Assembly (NCBI GenBank): GCA_027886175.1
Contig: JAJNNQ010000137.1
Location: forward strand, 38,240,001-38,304,000
DNA length: 64,000 bases
Direction of reading: 5' to 3'
Source of the DNA: Phylloscopus collybita
Taxonomy: Eukaryota; Chordata; Aves; Passeriformes; Phylloscopidae
The first letter of the stretch is position 1. Each line of letters opens with the position of its first letter. A program made the position numbers and the translations under genes. The notes beneath the pieces are model-generated. The model was not told the origin of the DNA, made no database searches, and worked only from the letters and a program-made list of their open reading frames with translations. Below, piece after piece: positions 1 to 12,402 of the stretch.

Positions 1-3000
1 ATACAGTAATGAAAACGTAGTGGTTATAATTATGAGTTGAAATAGATCCACATCAGAATAGTGGCAATCTGCATAGCAATCTCAATTACATCACTCTGCT
101 TAGAAAAAGGCCTTTATTTAAATATTCTGAAGCTTTAAAATATGGTTACAGCAGTCTACACTAAGTGCATTGCACTGACATGGGCTGGAAAATGGAAGAT
201 GTACATAGTTGAGTGTGTTTCTTGGTTAATATACAGGAAAGCAGTGAACCAAGTCCCTTTGCTGTCCTTAGCTCTTGCCATTGCCAGTCATTTGATTTTG
301 GTGAAGGGAAAGAGGTAGGTAGTTCCTGCTTTTCTCACTGTGGAATCGTTGTCAACTCACTGATTGTGAAGAGAAGATAAATTAGGAAAATATTTATTTC
401 TTCTTTCTGTTCTCTGTTTGCTAGTAAGGGTCTAAGCAAACAAAGTGCTATTAATCTAATCTTATTTATTTTTATATGTCTGGATATAAAGCAGAATGAG
501 TTGCTTAATGTGATTGTTCCAGGATCTGCAGAAAGCTGACCTTCAAATGGCCCTTAGGTATTTAATTTTATTTTAACCTTTTATTTTACCTTGCAAATCA
601 GCTGTTGGCCCCATTTTGTTCTACTCCCCAAAGATGCAATCATTGCAGTCCTCAAGGTTCCAAATCACAGAAACTTCAGAAAGGAATTTCTTTCATCATC
701 CTTGTCCTGAAGTCCAAGTAAATAAGTCATTTAGCGTGTCTCAGTGGCAAATGCAGTCATTTGCAGCACCTGTCTAATAACCTTTCCACAGAAATGACAG
801 AACAAAGCAGTAGTAAGAACGTATTTTTCATATACTTCTTCCATGTAACCCATCCTCTTTAAGGAGATATCTAATAACATTTCTTAAGCTTAAAATAATT
901 GGGGAAAGGGTGTTTCAAAGTGACATTCAGGTTCTAAAATAAATGGTCTTTTCTACAGTTATAATACATCACTCTAGCAGACTATAGCAAGTCTAGAGAG
1001 AAAATAAAAAAATGTAAATTAAAAAGCATTTTTAGTCTCTTAATAGTGTTTCAGAATTGTTTAAACTTTTAAACTATTGTTTAAATTGTTTAAACTTTTC
1101 ATCCTCTATTTGACAATTTCACTACCATACTCTGCTTGTATCTTTTACTTTACATATTTCTGTGGGCTGGATCCTTCAAATTTGTCCTTTACTGATTGGT
1201 ATCTTTGTTTGATGCACACTGTTTTTTCTCCTTGCAAAGTACCTGATGTATGTCTGAACACTTTCTTTAGGAACCTGTGATGTAGTTACCCTGATTCTTC
1301 TGTTTAAAAATTATCTCTGCTCAAGAACAGTATTTTTTCCCTGTGTCTTCTGCTGTTGGCAGTTCAAAATGCAACTGTCATCTTTTCTCATTATCTGTTC
1401 TTGCAGTTTTCAAAAGAGTGTTTTAAATCAGTTTAGTGGCAATTTTCATTTTGTACATTTCAGATATTCTCGTTGTCTGGCCTGTGTCACCCTTGCCATT
1501 CATTACTTTTTTATATATCAGCTTTGATGCACTTTGGCCATAATTTTCACTGTGTCTAATCCAGATCATGTAGAATTTAATGGAAAATGTTCCATTCATC
1601 CTTGTAGTACATGAATCCAATCTTTCATATATTTCCTTTTGAAGGAATAGAAGTTTTATAATGAAGTTATTTTCCCTTCAGACATTTTTTGTTGCTCTAC
1701 CCTCAATCTCTACTGAGATTCATTAGATCTTCTCATTCTCTGAAAATGAAATCTGACACAGCTGTCCATACATTTATTACTTTCCCAGACCTGCCACCAT
1801 TTTAATTCTGACGGCTTGTGGATATCGGAGGTTGCCTATAATTATTTGTATATGGCAAATGAAATTTCAACATATGTAAAATGCAAGGGTAGCCATATTA
1901 AATTAGCCCAGTCTTCGTTCTTTTTTTTCCTTTTTTGTCAGATGATTACTTTTTTATCTATTATGAAGCAAATGTTCTTTCTTTTTTCCTATTTATTCCT
2001 TAATAAATTAATCGATACCAACATGTGGCCCAGTCTTTTCCTTGCATTTTTACATTCATTTAAGTCATAGTTTTATATCTGTACTGTTACTTTGCTCTGT
2101 CAGTCCTTTATATCATTTATTATGTCTTACTATTTTCACAGACTGTGCAACAAATTTGTGGTTTTGCAGGTGTCAGTTAATGAAATAGCATTACAGTTGG
2201 AAGCTGCTGTGAAGGAGATGACTTTCTCTCTTCATTTACCTAGAAAACTCCAAAATAAAAATCCATATAAATTTCAAAGAAGCATAGGCAGTGCTGTTAG
2301 GCAGTCACTGCTTGTGGAAAATAGATTAAATAGAAGTGAAAAAAATTAGTTTTAATATTTATAATTCACCAGACTTACAAGAATTTATTTTTGTTTTGAA
2401 AATACGTAAAGGAAAATAGCTGAACTGCTGATAGCATCTTTTAATTTTCTTTATTTTCTTTATATTGCAATATTACAATAATTTTCTTTATATTACAAAG
2501 AGCTTTACCATTTTAAAGTCAATGGGGAGACCAAACAAAATGTTTAAAAATGTACTTTACTACTGTCAATAAAAACAGTTAACCATGTGATCATTTTTTG
2601 ACTGATGCAGGTTTATAGCAATCCCAACCATACATTAGGATGTGTTACGAATGTGGACTTTGGAAATCTATGCAAAGATTCAAGAGATAATTAGCATAGA
2701 TTTGAAGAAGTAAAAGCATCAGCATTCCTGTCACCTCAGTTTCCATTTGCTCTAGGAAAAAACTTTATTACAGTTTTATTTTATCAAACTGAATTAGAAA
2801 GGTGACATATGACTCTATGCAGATACTCTGATATAATTTGGTTCTAGTTCATAAATGGTATGGGGACAGCTCATAAAATGATACAATTGGTCCTTAAGGG
2901 CCTAATCCTAGTTCTGGCAGGACACTGTTATCCACTTGTCCAATTTGTTCAAAGAATAATAAGGTTTAAGACATGGCATTTTAGTTGTGCCACAGGTTAG

Positions 3001-4533
3001 GTTAAGCACCGTAGCAGAGTAGTGCAGTGTCCTAAACCACAACCCACAGTTAGTGCTAGATATCCATTTTGTTTTTTTAATGTTGTGATTCATGTACTCC
3101 TTCATTAAATCCACAAAATACCTATACTACAACACTTGGACCAAAGCAGGAAAGCTATGGTCACTGTGGCAGATGATTCATTCTTGTTCAAAGTCTCTGC
3201 ATTCTGCAGGAACATAAATACTGATGGAAAACTGGGTTATCTGCATTTTGGTTTATGAGTTGTGAACAACAGGAAAACATTGAAAACAAAATTTTACTTG
3301 TACCTTCAAGCATGAATCATTTGGAGGCAGACTGCTTGAATAAGATGCCAGAAGTTCAAAGAGCGGAAAGGAGAAATGTCCAAATAATTTAGAACAGATG
3401 ACAGGGTGTGAGCTAGAACTGCCTGAGTCATAGACATTTCCTCTTATGAATGAAAAAAAAAAAGTGTATTTATGTGTTAGATATATACAGCTAGTATCTG
3501 TATCTATAAAATACACATTCATAAATAACATAAAAATTTTAAATGTTTATTTATAAATAAATAAATATATATAGGTATAGATATATGTAGATACATAGAT
3601 ATATACATGTAGATATGGCCATATATTAATTCACCAAGACTGGGATAAAAAGGGAAAAGAAATGTCTTAAAAATATTGTTTGTACAGAAAATCAAGTCAT
3701 TTTAGTTTCTTCCTCAGTGTTCCTTGAAAGTACCTTTGGGGAATGAAGGATCTTCTACCTTCCCAAACTTTATGGTATGGTGAGGGTTAGGAAACTTTTG
3801 TTTCCCATGGCATCTTTCCAGGCACACTAGGAATTTGGAATCAGGTATACCTTAGAATGTTATCTCTTGTGCTTTTCAATCAGTAGGATGATGAGCAGCC
3901 AAATTTTTGTTTAAGAAAACAAAATTATCATGTTATTTAAGAAAAAAATAAAAAGGAAAAAGGTGCACAGGGCAACTGAGACCTTCGGGGCAAATTTTTA
4001 CATTGAAAAAGCATTCTTTTTAAACTAGTCATTTTTTAGAGAATTGTTCTAATACAAAAGTCTTGAACAGCTCTGGAGTGCATTCACACTAGAGACTAAA
4101 TGCACTGTATATGATCAATAATGTATTAAAATTCAAGTATGTCAGTCAGGAAGAAAGAGTTTGATTATAAACTACAAAACCCTTTGCCTTTTTTTTAATT
4201 TTAACATAGTGCATAGCTGGCATTTTAGAACCACCATGTGACTCTTAACATGACAGTGTGATGTAACATGATTCTTTTGATCCTTTGGAAGACTTAATAA
4301 AAAGTATATGATGTTCAGGATGTCACTGCATGGGTTAGTTTTTGAAGATGAAGGTTAAAATATTTTTAGCCTGATTCATGCTTTTTTCAGGTTTATAGAA
4401 GCATCATCCTTCAGCTTTATGTGTTAACCCACTTTCAAGGTCCTGCTTCTTTTCTGACATAATGTAGGGCAACAAGATTGAGTTTCTGGTAGTTTAGTCC
4501 AGTGTCAAACAACCTGTTGCCTTCCTTCTTCTT

Positions 4534-4640
4534 AGAATCATAGAATGATCTAGCTTGGAAAAGACCTCTAAGTTCATCAAGTCCAGCTGCTAACCCAGTG
4601 TTACCAAGTCCACCACTAAAATCTGTCCCTAAGTGCCACA
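4534..4640 (-). mobile_element. CR1 LINE 3' end fragment
   Basis: Read on the + strand, it begins with the reverse complement of the CR1 terminal octamers (agaatcatagaatga). The usual CR1 wording follows: a TTGGAAAAGACCTCTAAG-type block, then the 'aagtccaccactaaa' and 'aagtgccaca' words. The element is therefore in minus orientation with its 3' end at the left. Only about 100 bp remain, as is typical of 5'-truncated CR1 copies. It shares its subfamily wording with the longer copy at 40766-41735. Confidence 0.85.
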
Positions 4641-6541
4641 CAAAGCAATTTAATATTGTAGCCTATATTGATTTCTCTACACCTTTTTAGGACCATTTTG
4701 TAACCATTGCATGCCTGCAAATGAACGACCTTTGTCAGTTCCCCATCCTGGTGGAACATGGTGCATAGGGCCCCAGGGCAGCTGACTGTGCTGCACAGCC
4801 ACGTGGCACCGTGCAGAGCCCCAGTTCCAGTCAGCAGCGTACAGACATGGTGTTCTCCATCAGCACCTCAGAGTCAGCAACATCTCGGTCCTTTCTTCTC
4901 GACACCACCTCAGCTACCTCTGTGCTGAACTGCCTTTCTGGGCAGTCTCGGGATGTTTACTCCATTTTCTCACAGCAAAAGAAATTTCCCATTTGCCACC
5001 ATCTCATATCTGCTGTGTGGACTAGTGTTTCCCTGGTCTGTAAGACAAAATATTTATGACTTCCACCTGGAAGACAGAGTCCATATTATTTTTGCGGAGT
5101 CCGGATTATTTCTAAGGATTTGGTATCAGGTGCCTATATGCCATTTTACCTGTTTTGGACAGCATTCACTTCACTTCCCCTATGTGTTATTTGGAAGAGG
5201 GAGAGCTAAGCATGTCTGGTCCTGTGTACATGGTGTAGATGATTGCTGATATGAGTATTATGACAGTGGAAATGGTCTTGATAGTAGACAGCTGAGCACC
5301 AGAGGCCTTCAAAATCCCCCTTTCCAATCCTCTTGACAAGTAAATCCTTCCTTGTCCTGAATGCTGTTTCATTAAACTGCTACTGTTAGGTATGTTAAGA
5401 TCCATTTACTGCTTTATCACAGACACATATTGACTATATCATGGTGTGGATTGGTAAGCATTAAAAGTAACTATGTTAAGCAAAATAGGTTTATTTTCCT
5501 GACTGACAGATACTACCCACAGACAATTATCTGGTAGGATGGAGGGTGGTAGGTAAATATTTGTTTATGCATTTAGAAGAGTGGCTGGGCTAAATTCTAG
5601 TCTGAAACAGCATTGCAGTTCACATCCATAAAAGTGAGGCCAGCAACTGGGAAACACATCCATGCAAAGCTTTCATGGGCTCAGCACACCCAGAGCTAAT
5701 TGACAAGGAAAACCTAGTATCATCAGGAATTTGATGCACCTGCTTTATGAGTGGTTAAATTCTCTTGTCTTTCTTTTGTCGCATTACTTTGGAAAAGAAA
5801 TTTAGTCAGTCACAGTGGAAGTCATGCTTTACAAATCATGTTTTACTGACATTGACACTTTCATCAATGCCTTTAAAGTCTGTCTGGAAAGTTTGAAAAT
5901 GGTCTATAGGCTGATGTTTCATAAATTTACCAGTGGATGGAGTCCCAAGTAACAGGCACAGAAGGGAAGCATTCTAGCAAGCATTATCAGATGGGGATTT
6001 TATGTATTTACTGCTATTAAAAGTCTGTGGGTTAGCTTATGAATGCTGAGATTAAGGGTTTTGATCTTTCAATTTACTCTGGAATGTGTTGTTTGAGGTA
6101 GAAATGCTATGATACACTAAGACATTGCGACCTACTCACTCTTTTTTCCCATCTTACTTTGTGTTGATTGTACTGTGTATCATTCCATCTTTTACAACAT
6201 AAATGCACAAAGGTTTTATTTGACATACAATTTTTCTCACAAATCTCTTATTTTGGTCAACACAGATAAACAGCTATTAATTTCTAGATTCCTTCATTTT
6301 AGATATGTTGGGAAAAAAAAAAATAAAACAAACCATGAGAGGAAGATCTCATCTAAAGCTACTATTCCAGGAACAAATGTAGCAAGTTCAGTAAAACAAC
6401 CCATGTCACATTTGCATCATAAGTCCAGACATTGTTAAGAAAGATAGCTGTAAGTGAAATATAATTCAATGTACTAAAAACTAGGTAGATAAAAATACAT
6501 AAAGTGTAATTATTATGAAATTATTTTTGTATTATTATAAG

Positions 6542-6588
6542 TATTATATTATATTATATTATATTATATTATATTATATTATATTATT
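6542..6588. repeat. (ATATT)n microsatellite
   Basis: About nine tandem copies of a 5-bp ATATT unit, flanked by further AT-rich sequence with short TATTA repeats. It is a simple repeat in intronic DNA. Confidence 0.9.
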
Positions 6589-8166
6589 ATAAGTGATATT
6601 ATATATTGTAATATCCACAGAAGCTATGGTCATATAAAAAGGCAATTTGTTAGCCTTACTCTAAAGATACATGTCAGAGAATTGAATGCTGCTTTTACAT
6701 ACTGAATGATTCCTTTTTGCCCTCTTAAGACTGAAGTAATCTTCTTTCTTTTATATTCATCATGTGCAAATGTGCCATTTTTAATTGGCAGGAACAGAGG
6801 CGACTCTGAACCCTTTCCTGGGGTTTAATTTAGTAAAGTAGCAATAATCTCACATCCCACAGCAGTCTCACTTCCCTTGGTTTCTGCCTTCTTCTTGCCC
6901 CTTTTCAGCACTGCAGTGCTAAGGTAGGGAAGACCTTTTTTACCTGACAGCTTCTCCCATCTGGTTTACACTCAGGTCTGGCTGCTTCAGTGGACTGGCA
7001 GAAATTACTTAACAGTTTTCTGGTAGACTCAACACCACCAGGTGCTTCTTAAAAGGGCTGCCAATCTGTAAAGCTGGGACTAGAGCACTGTGGTTTTTTG
7101 CTGTTGCTCAGAAACCTTGCTGGAATATGCAGAACTCTGAGAAACAAAAGAAATCTGTGACTATCAGAGTTTCTACTTATTCAGTTGTCCATGACTTCCT
7201 TAATAATTCAAGGAATTTGATGTTGTGATTGCACGTGGCTTGGCACCTGTCTACAACCTTAAACTGTGTGGATCCCAAAGGATGCACCTGTCTATGGGAA
7301 CTGAAATTACCTGACAAAAAGCTGTACCTTGACCATACATTTGACATATCCCCTATGCAGATGTCTAAAAGATAAGAGGAAATAATTTGCTGTCTAGTAG
7401 TGCCAGGTTTTTGGGTGTCAAAAGGAACATACAATTTTTAGCCCTATAGCATAGCATGTTTTCTGTTGCAGAAATGCTATTAGATGCCTTAACAGACAAC
7501 GGTGTATTTTCCTATGGAATTTCCCAGTGAGCCTAAGCACTTCCCAGGGCTTTCTTAATGCAGCCTCTGGTTCCTTGCCCGGGTCATCACACAGGTGACC
7601 TGTGCTGTAACAATAACAAAATTTGTGACAGGGTGCTTCTTCCATATAGCTCTACTGTCAGGAGGGTTACCTTGCTTTAGTGGGAATTTTTCTGAGTCCA
7701 CGTTGAATTTGGTATATTAAATCTATTCCTAACAGCTCTACTGTGAATCCAGTCAGGTTGCTAGACACCAGGAGAAGTGTGTTTGTGCTTAGTGCTTTTC
7801 ATGGAAAAAAAAACAAACAAAAACAAACCAAACAAAAACCACAATGTTTTAAAGTTCACATTTTGTGTGAATTGAACTCTACTTCAGGAATTCAGTCACT
7901 GTGGAAATTTGCTCACTTTTCCTATTCATAAGATAATTTCTAGCAAGCGAGACATTTTATAACAATATCCATTATTTCATAACCTGTTCATTGCATCTCA
8001 TAAAATTCTGCATGTTTACATTGTTTCATATTGTTGCCAGTTAATTTGTGTTTTCTATCCATGTTCAATTTGCATTCTTTAACTCATCGTTTACTGGTAA
8101 GTGTGTTCTTTCTATACATATTCAAAGAAATTCTTTAATTCAATTTCTCTGTTTCTTCTCATACAG

Positions 8167-8235
8167 TCTCACAGCCAGATATGCAACTCAGTCTAATCAC
8201 AGTGGAATTGCAACCAGTCAAAAAAAGGCTTCTAG
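8167..8235 (+). CDS. NAV3: NAV3 coding exon (69 nt)
   Basis: This exon encodes a short piece of the disordered region after the calponin-homology domain of neuron navigator 3, a microtubule-associated protein of neurons. The frame reads LTARYATQSNHSGIATSQKK followed by ASR, which closely matches the remembered human NAV3 stretch LAARYATQSNHSGIATSQKK. The acceptor is a pyrimidine-rich run ending atacag|T; the donor is TCTAG|gtcagt. The exon starts on the last base of a Ser codon and ends on the second base of an Arg codon, so it is phase-symmetric (2-2) and could be skipped without frameshift. The Arg codon is completed by the first base of exon 10926. NAV2 was considered, but its wording here differs clearly. 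Confidence 0.93.
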
Positions 8236-8942
8236 GTCAGTTAAATATCTCTAATTTATTGCTTGTTAGTGATACTCAAGCAAGTATATGCCCATTAATA
8301 TTTTATCCTTTGGACTTAAGCAGACACTAAACAATGTGTAATTTTTGTTATGTGTGCAAGCTTTGGAATGATGAGCTTTGCCACAGAAAAGCATTGTATT
8401 AATTGGCTTTTGGCCAATTGGTTGGTTTGTGCTATATATTAGCAATATTTCTGGTTGTTATGTATCCTTTATCTTTGTATTCTGCATGTAAAATATTGGA
8501 TGTGAAAGATTAGTTGGTGATTTTAGTGCTCTATACTTTCTGGCTCAATTCCTGACTTTAGTCATGAGTGAAAAGAAGTTTGGGAGTCAACCCCACTTCC
8601 CATTAGATGTTTTGCATATATAGCAAACCCACCTGAAAGTTTGAGTTCATAGAGTCAAGTTTACACAGGAGCAAAATAGAGCAGAAAAAACAGAATGACT
8701 TCCCAGACTTCTGCTCCATCAAGAGTAGCCTGCACACAGTACCCATGAATGAGAGGCTTTGTTTTGGCAGTGAATTTGACAGAGCTGTGTGTAGGAACTA
8801 ACTTATTTCAGATTTTGTCAGTGCTTTTAGTCTATCATTTCCATGAGCACTAAAATCTACAAACCAGATTGTAGAAGAAATAAGCTGAGGTCTAAAGCTT
8901 ACTCTTTTTTCTAGCTTGCTTTTTTTTCTGGGGGCGGGGGGA

Positions 8943-8966
8943 ATAATTAATGTGTTCATTAATTAT
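8943..8966. repeat. Perfect inverted repeat, 10-bp arms, 4-nt loop
   Basis: The left arm ATAATTAATG (8943-8952) is the exact reverse complement of the right arm CATTAATTAT (8957-8966); the loop is TGTT. The arms contain TAATTA, a homeodomain core. It could form a hairpin in RNA or single-stranded DNA. It lies 13 bp from a second perfect hairpin. Confidence 0.9.
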
Positions 8967-8979
8967 ACTTTTGCTGTAC

Positions 8980-9004
8980 AGTTCATTGGTGAGACCAATG
9001 AACT
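8980..9004. repeat. Perfect inverted repeat, 11-bp arms, 3-nt loop
   Basis: The left arm AGTTCATTGGT (8980-8990) is the exact reverse complement of ACCAATGAACT (8994-9004), with loop GAG. The arms contain a CCAAT/ATTGG word on both strands. It follows the inverted repeat at 8943-8966 directly and shares the word TTCATT with it. Confidence 0.9.
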
Positions 9005-10925
9005 CTAAATTGCATAATCTACAATAAAGATTGCGTTTTGCAGTATGGAACACTAACACAATGTGAGTTGCTGGTGATAGCTTGAAATGAGCTATACCAC
9101 GGTCCAGTTGCTTTGCACCTGCATTTATAGGTCTTCGTTTTCCTTATTGCTGATGCTCCTGTCTTGTCCATATTCAACATGTCAAAGTTAACAGTCTTAT
9201 TGTCTAATACTTTAAATCTGTGGCAGTGTTTCCGAAGCCTGTTCAGAGGTATGTGACTTGTCCTTTATTTGTTATACTCTTCTTTGCATTTCCTTAGCTG
9301 CTTAACATGATTCTGCAAGAACAATTTAAAACCTGAATTCAATTAAGAAAGTCAGCAAATGAGGTAAACTGGAAAGTGTGTAGAGAAAATGACCTCATGC
9401 ATAATGTGCTTATTGTGGCAAGTTCTTGAATTCTGGCATACAGAATATATGCAGAACTATTTTGCATTTTAACAGAACAGATGAGTTTCTAGTGTTGCAC
9501 ATGCCTTTTCATTGCTTTGTCATTACCTTTGACAAATGGTCTCAGGGCTCTTACTGCCTGTCAAATTAGGGTAATGAGAAGGAGCAAATGGATTTTTAAG
9601 TTTGTTTTAGTGCATTCTTCAGGGAACAGAAGATCACTCGCATTCACGGGTCATGGTAAAGGTTAGCACGCGTACAGCTGCAGAGCAGAGACAGTCTGCT
9701 CTGGGCTCGGCACAGAGCTAGCAGGGCAGGCTGGCCGCCAGAATCAGCCGTGAAAATAGCCAGTGGATTGGTTCTCTCAAGTTTAAACTGGTATAGAAAG
9801 AGAATATGGACTTGTTTATATATGTTTGCAAATGAAAATAAAATTATTTGAAATTTCTTTTACGCCGCTGTATTACACATACAAAGTTTGGAAAAAATCA
9901 AATGTTTTGTACTTCTTTGTAATGTGATTATTTTTTCATTCCACCTAATGCTGCTCTTTCATAATAAAGTGAAATTAACAGACTATGGTAACTCTGGTAT
10001 GATTTGCACTGCCATTATTAAAATCATTCCAATAAGCAAGAAACAGAAGGGAGATGCTCGTCTACGGCAAAAGCCTGTGACTGATTTGAGCAATTAATTT
10101 TGTCTAAGAAATAACAAAACTGGAAAGGAGTGGAGGTGCCCACAAAGGTGCTTCAGAAATTTTGAAGTGGGCATGTATTAAGGAATCTTACAGTACAAAA
10201 CAAATTTTAAAAGATGCAGGCTTACACATGCCAGAAACAACAAGAATATAGATTTTTTTTTCCTTAGCATAGCTACATAGTAAGGTTCAGATGGTGGCAG
10301 CAAACACTAAGAAATGAACTGTAGAGTCTACATTATATACTTCTATCTAAAATGTATAAATGCATCTGTATCATCTAGATAAAAAAAATATTTTCAATAT
10401 TTTTCATTTAAAACAGTAAGGTGGAAGTATTTTAGCCAATAGCCTTCTGAGAAATAACTGAAGAAAACTAAAAAGCCAACTTTTATGCTAAACACAACTG
10501 TGAAAAATTTAATAGAGTAAGAGATACAAAATATTTCTCAACTATGTACTGCTGGGCTTTCTGATCTATTTCTTCAATATTTCCTCTCCAAAAGTGACAT
10601 ATTAAGAAAGGCTGATATTGCACTTTAATATTTGTTAGGGTGAATCTGTTTTAGCAATGTTAATGGCAAATGCAAAGCATCTCACGTCTTGTGACTCCAG
10701 AAAGCATCTTTTTTCCCTTTTGTGTGCATAAGGATAAGCTTTAATTTTCACTTGTGGAGTCTAACTAATTTGAATCCTCCTGTTTGTTGTTGCTTCCTGA
10801 GTTCATTGGATTTATTTGGTTTAAAATTGATGATCCAATATTTGCACACTGTCTCTGCTGTATGTTTATTACATAAAATTAATAGATTTCTTACTGATTT
10901 CTCACTGATTTTCTCACCATTCCAG

Positions 10926-11065
10926 GCTTCCAGGACCCTCAAGGGTGCCAGCTGCAGGCAGCAGTACCAAAGTCCAGGGAGCTTCCAATTTAAATCGGAG
11001 AAGTCAGAGCTTTAACAGCATTGACAAAAACAAGCCTCCACAATATGCAAATGGAAATGAAAAAG
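10926..11065 (+). CDS. NAV3: NAV3 coding exon (140 nt)
   Basis: This encodes a conserved part of the NAV3 disordered region. The residues include LPGPSRVPAAGSSTKVQGAS and NLNRRSQSFNSIDKNKPP, ending ANGNEK, and agree with remembered human NAV3 except for a few substitutions. The LPGPSRV and RRSQSF wording is shared with NAV2 at the same place. The acceptor is ccattccag|G and the donor GAAAAAG|gtaagg. It enters in phase 2 and leaves in phase 1. The phase-1 G joins exon 18573 to make Asp, or joins either candidate microexon in frame. Confidence 0.95.
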
Positions 11066-12366
11066 GTAAGGGATTAAAGTTACTAAATTCACGTTCCATA
11101 ACACACAGGAAGGGAAAAAAAGAACCATCCTCAAGGGTCAAAGAGGCGAATGTAGCATTTAGACTTGGTAAGGAATACATGTGGAAATTGAGACCTGAAT
11201 GAGGACTTGTAGTGCAGTTGGGATTTAAGTTCAGGTGTGAAAACTTTCAAGAAGTTATAATCATATTTTATCTGTCTTTGATGGAAATATCACAGGGTGA
11301 CTTTTATAAAGTAAATCCATACTGGATGCCTTAATTTTATTCTTTATAAAGGTCTACTCTTCCCGGAAGGAATACTGCTGTCATTTTCCAGGGACTTGGC
11401 ATCTTAGTCTCTAATGGAGAAGAATCAAAATATTATATTTGCGTCAGAATGTTACATGTATCTATTCTTTCAGAACCTGGCTTAGTGTGTGCAAAATACT
11501 GAATAAAGGATTGTAAGCGAAATGAAATTTTGCAGGGATTTAGAGCAGCCATTGCGACAATGAACTGCATACCCTGGGTCCTTCCATTTCTCTCACCCTG
11601 ACTATATATTCCTGGAAAATGTGCCTCTTCAGGCTTTATCTCAAAAAGAATAATGCAAAAATGTAGCTTTCTGAGTTGTGTAACTAATCCATCCCCTTCC
11701 TCCCCTTCTTTTTTCCCTTTGTGTAATGAACAGCATTTTATTCATATCTCTGGGTTAGAACCCAGTTGAAAATGATACAATATACATAGTACCCGTTTGC
11801 ATCCTTGGGGTCTGTGGGAGGAACAAGTATGCAGTGAATGTTCTTCATCCAAGTAACAGGCAGCTATCCAGATTTTTTTTACAAAATTCTGATGAACACG
11901 CTTTGCCCCTAGCTGTATCTGAAGATATAAAACCATCCTTTCAATAGTTATTTCTTTATTTTCACTATCAGGATTGAATGTTTCACATAGTTCTATAGTG
12001 GGTTTTATTTTATCAAGGACTTGTTTGTGTCAAGACATCCAAGCTAAAACTAGAAAAAGATCAGAGTGAAAACTGAGCACACACTGTATAGTTCACAAAT
12101 ACGATAGTGAAGTTATGAAGCAGGAGATGTGGCTACTTGAATGAAGGTATGTACAGCAGTTTAGGTTTTAGAATTTCTTCATGATGTTGACATGTTTGCT
12201 CCTGAAATATGTAAGAATTAAATGATTCAAGGTGAGACATGAATGTAGATAATATTCTTAGCTTATTACTTGGAAACTGTCTTTTGACTGTTAAGGCTTG
12301 CATTGCATTGAACATTTATGTGACTTTTTGCATGATGTATTTCTTTACTTCCCCATTTCTTTACAG

Positions 12367-12402
12367 CAGAGAATGAGAACCTTGATGAGCTTTTCTGTGA
12401 AG
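12367..12402 (+). CDS. NAV3: Candidate NAV3 cassette microexon A (36 nt)
   Basis: A strong acceptor (cccatttctttacag|CA) is followed by 36 open bases and a weak GT donor (GAAG|gtacca). Entered from exon 10926 in phase 1, it encodes AENENLDELFCE and leaves in phase 1, so inclusion keeps the frame: the upstream G makes Ala, and the final G joins exon 18573 to make Asp. It is 36 nt, a multiple of three, as expected for a regulated neural microexon. The acidic peptide resembles that of candidate B (15950-15988). I do not recognise this peptide in any NAV3 isoform I remember, so this is inference from splice signals, phase and the match to B. Confidence 0.42.

Larger units (their letters stand above)
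1..8166 (+). other. NAV3: NAV3 intron (3' part; continues upstream of the window)
   Basis: This is AT-rich non-coding DNA ending in the acceptor that precedes exon 8167. Exons encoding the NAV3 calponin-homology domain and the following Gln-rich stretch would be expected upstream; I looked for their peptides here and found none. Contents I can name are a short CR1 end (4534-4640, minus strand), an AT-rich run of TATA/GATA-like words at about 3540-3630 and a 5-bp ATATT microsatellite at 6542-6588. The intron is phase 2: the next exon supplies the third base of a Ser codon. Small open frames, for example at 2092-2349, have no splice borders or recognisable protein and look like chance. Confidence 0.7.
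8236..10925 (+). other. NAV3: NAV3 intron, phase 2 (2.7 kb)
   Basis: No transposable element was recognised. It holds two adjacent perfect inverted repeats at 8943-9004 and a small GC- and CpG-richer patch at about 9636-9755 inside AT-rich sequence. A polypyrimidine tract and ccattccag precede exon 10926. No further coding sequence was identified. Confidence 0.8.

Noticed and set aside
2092..2349. 85-codon + strand frame in the first intron
   Set aside because: No splice sites in a fitting phase, no resemblance to NAV3 or another protein, and AT-rich composition typical of chance frames.
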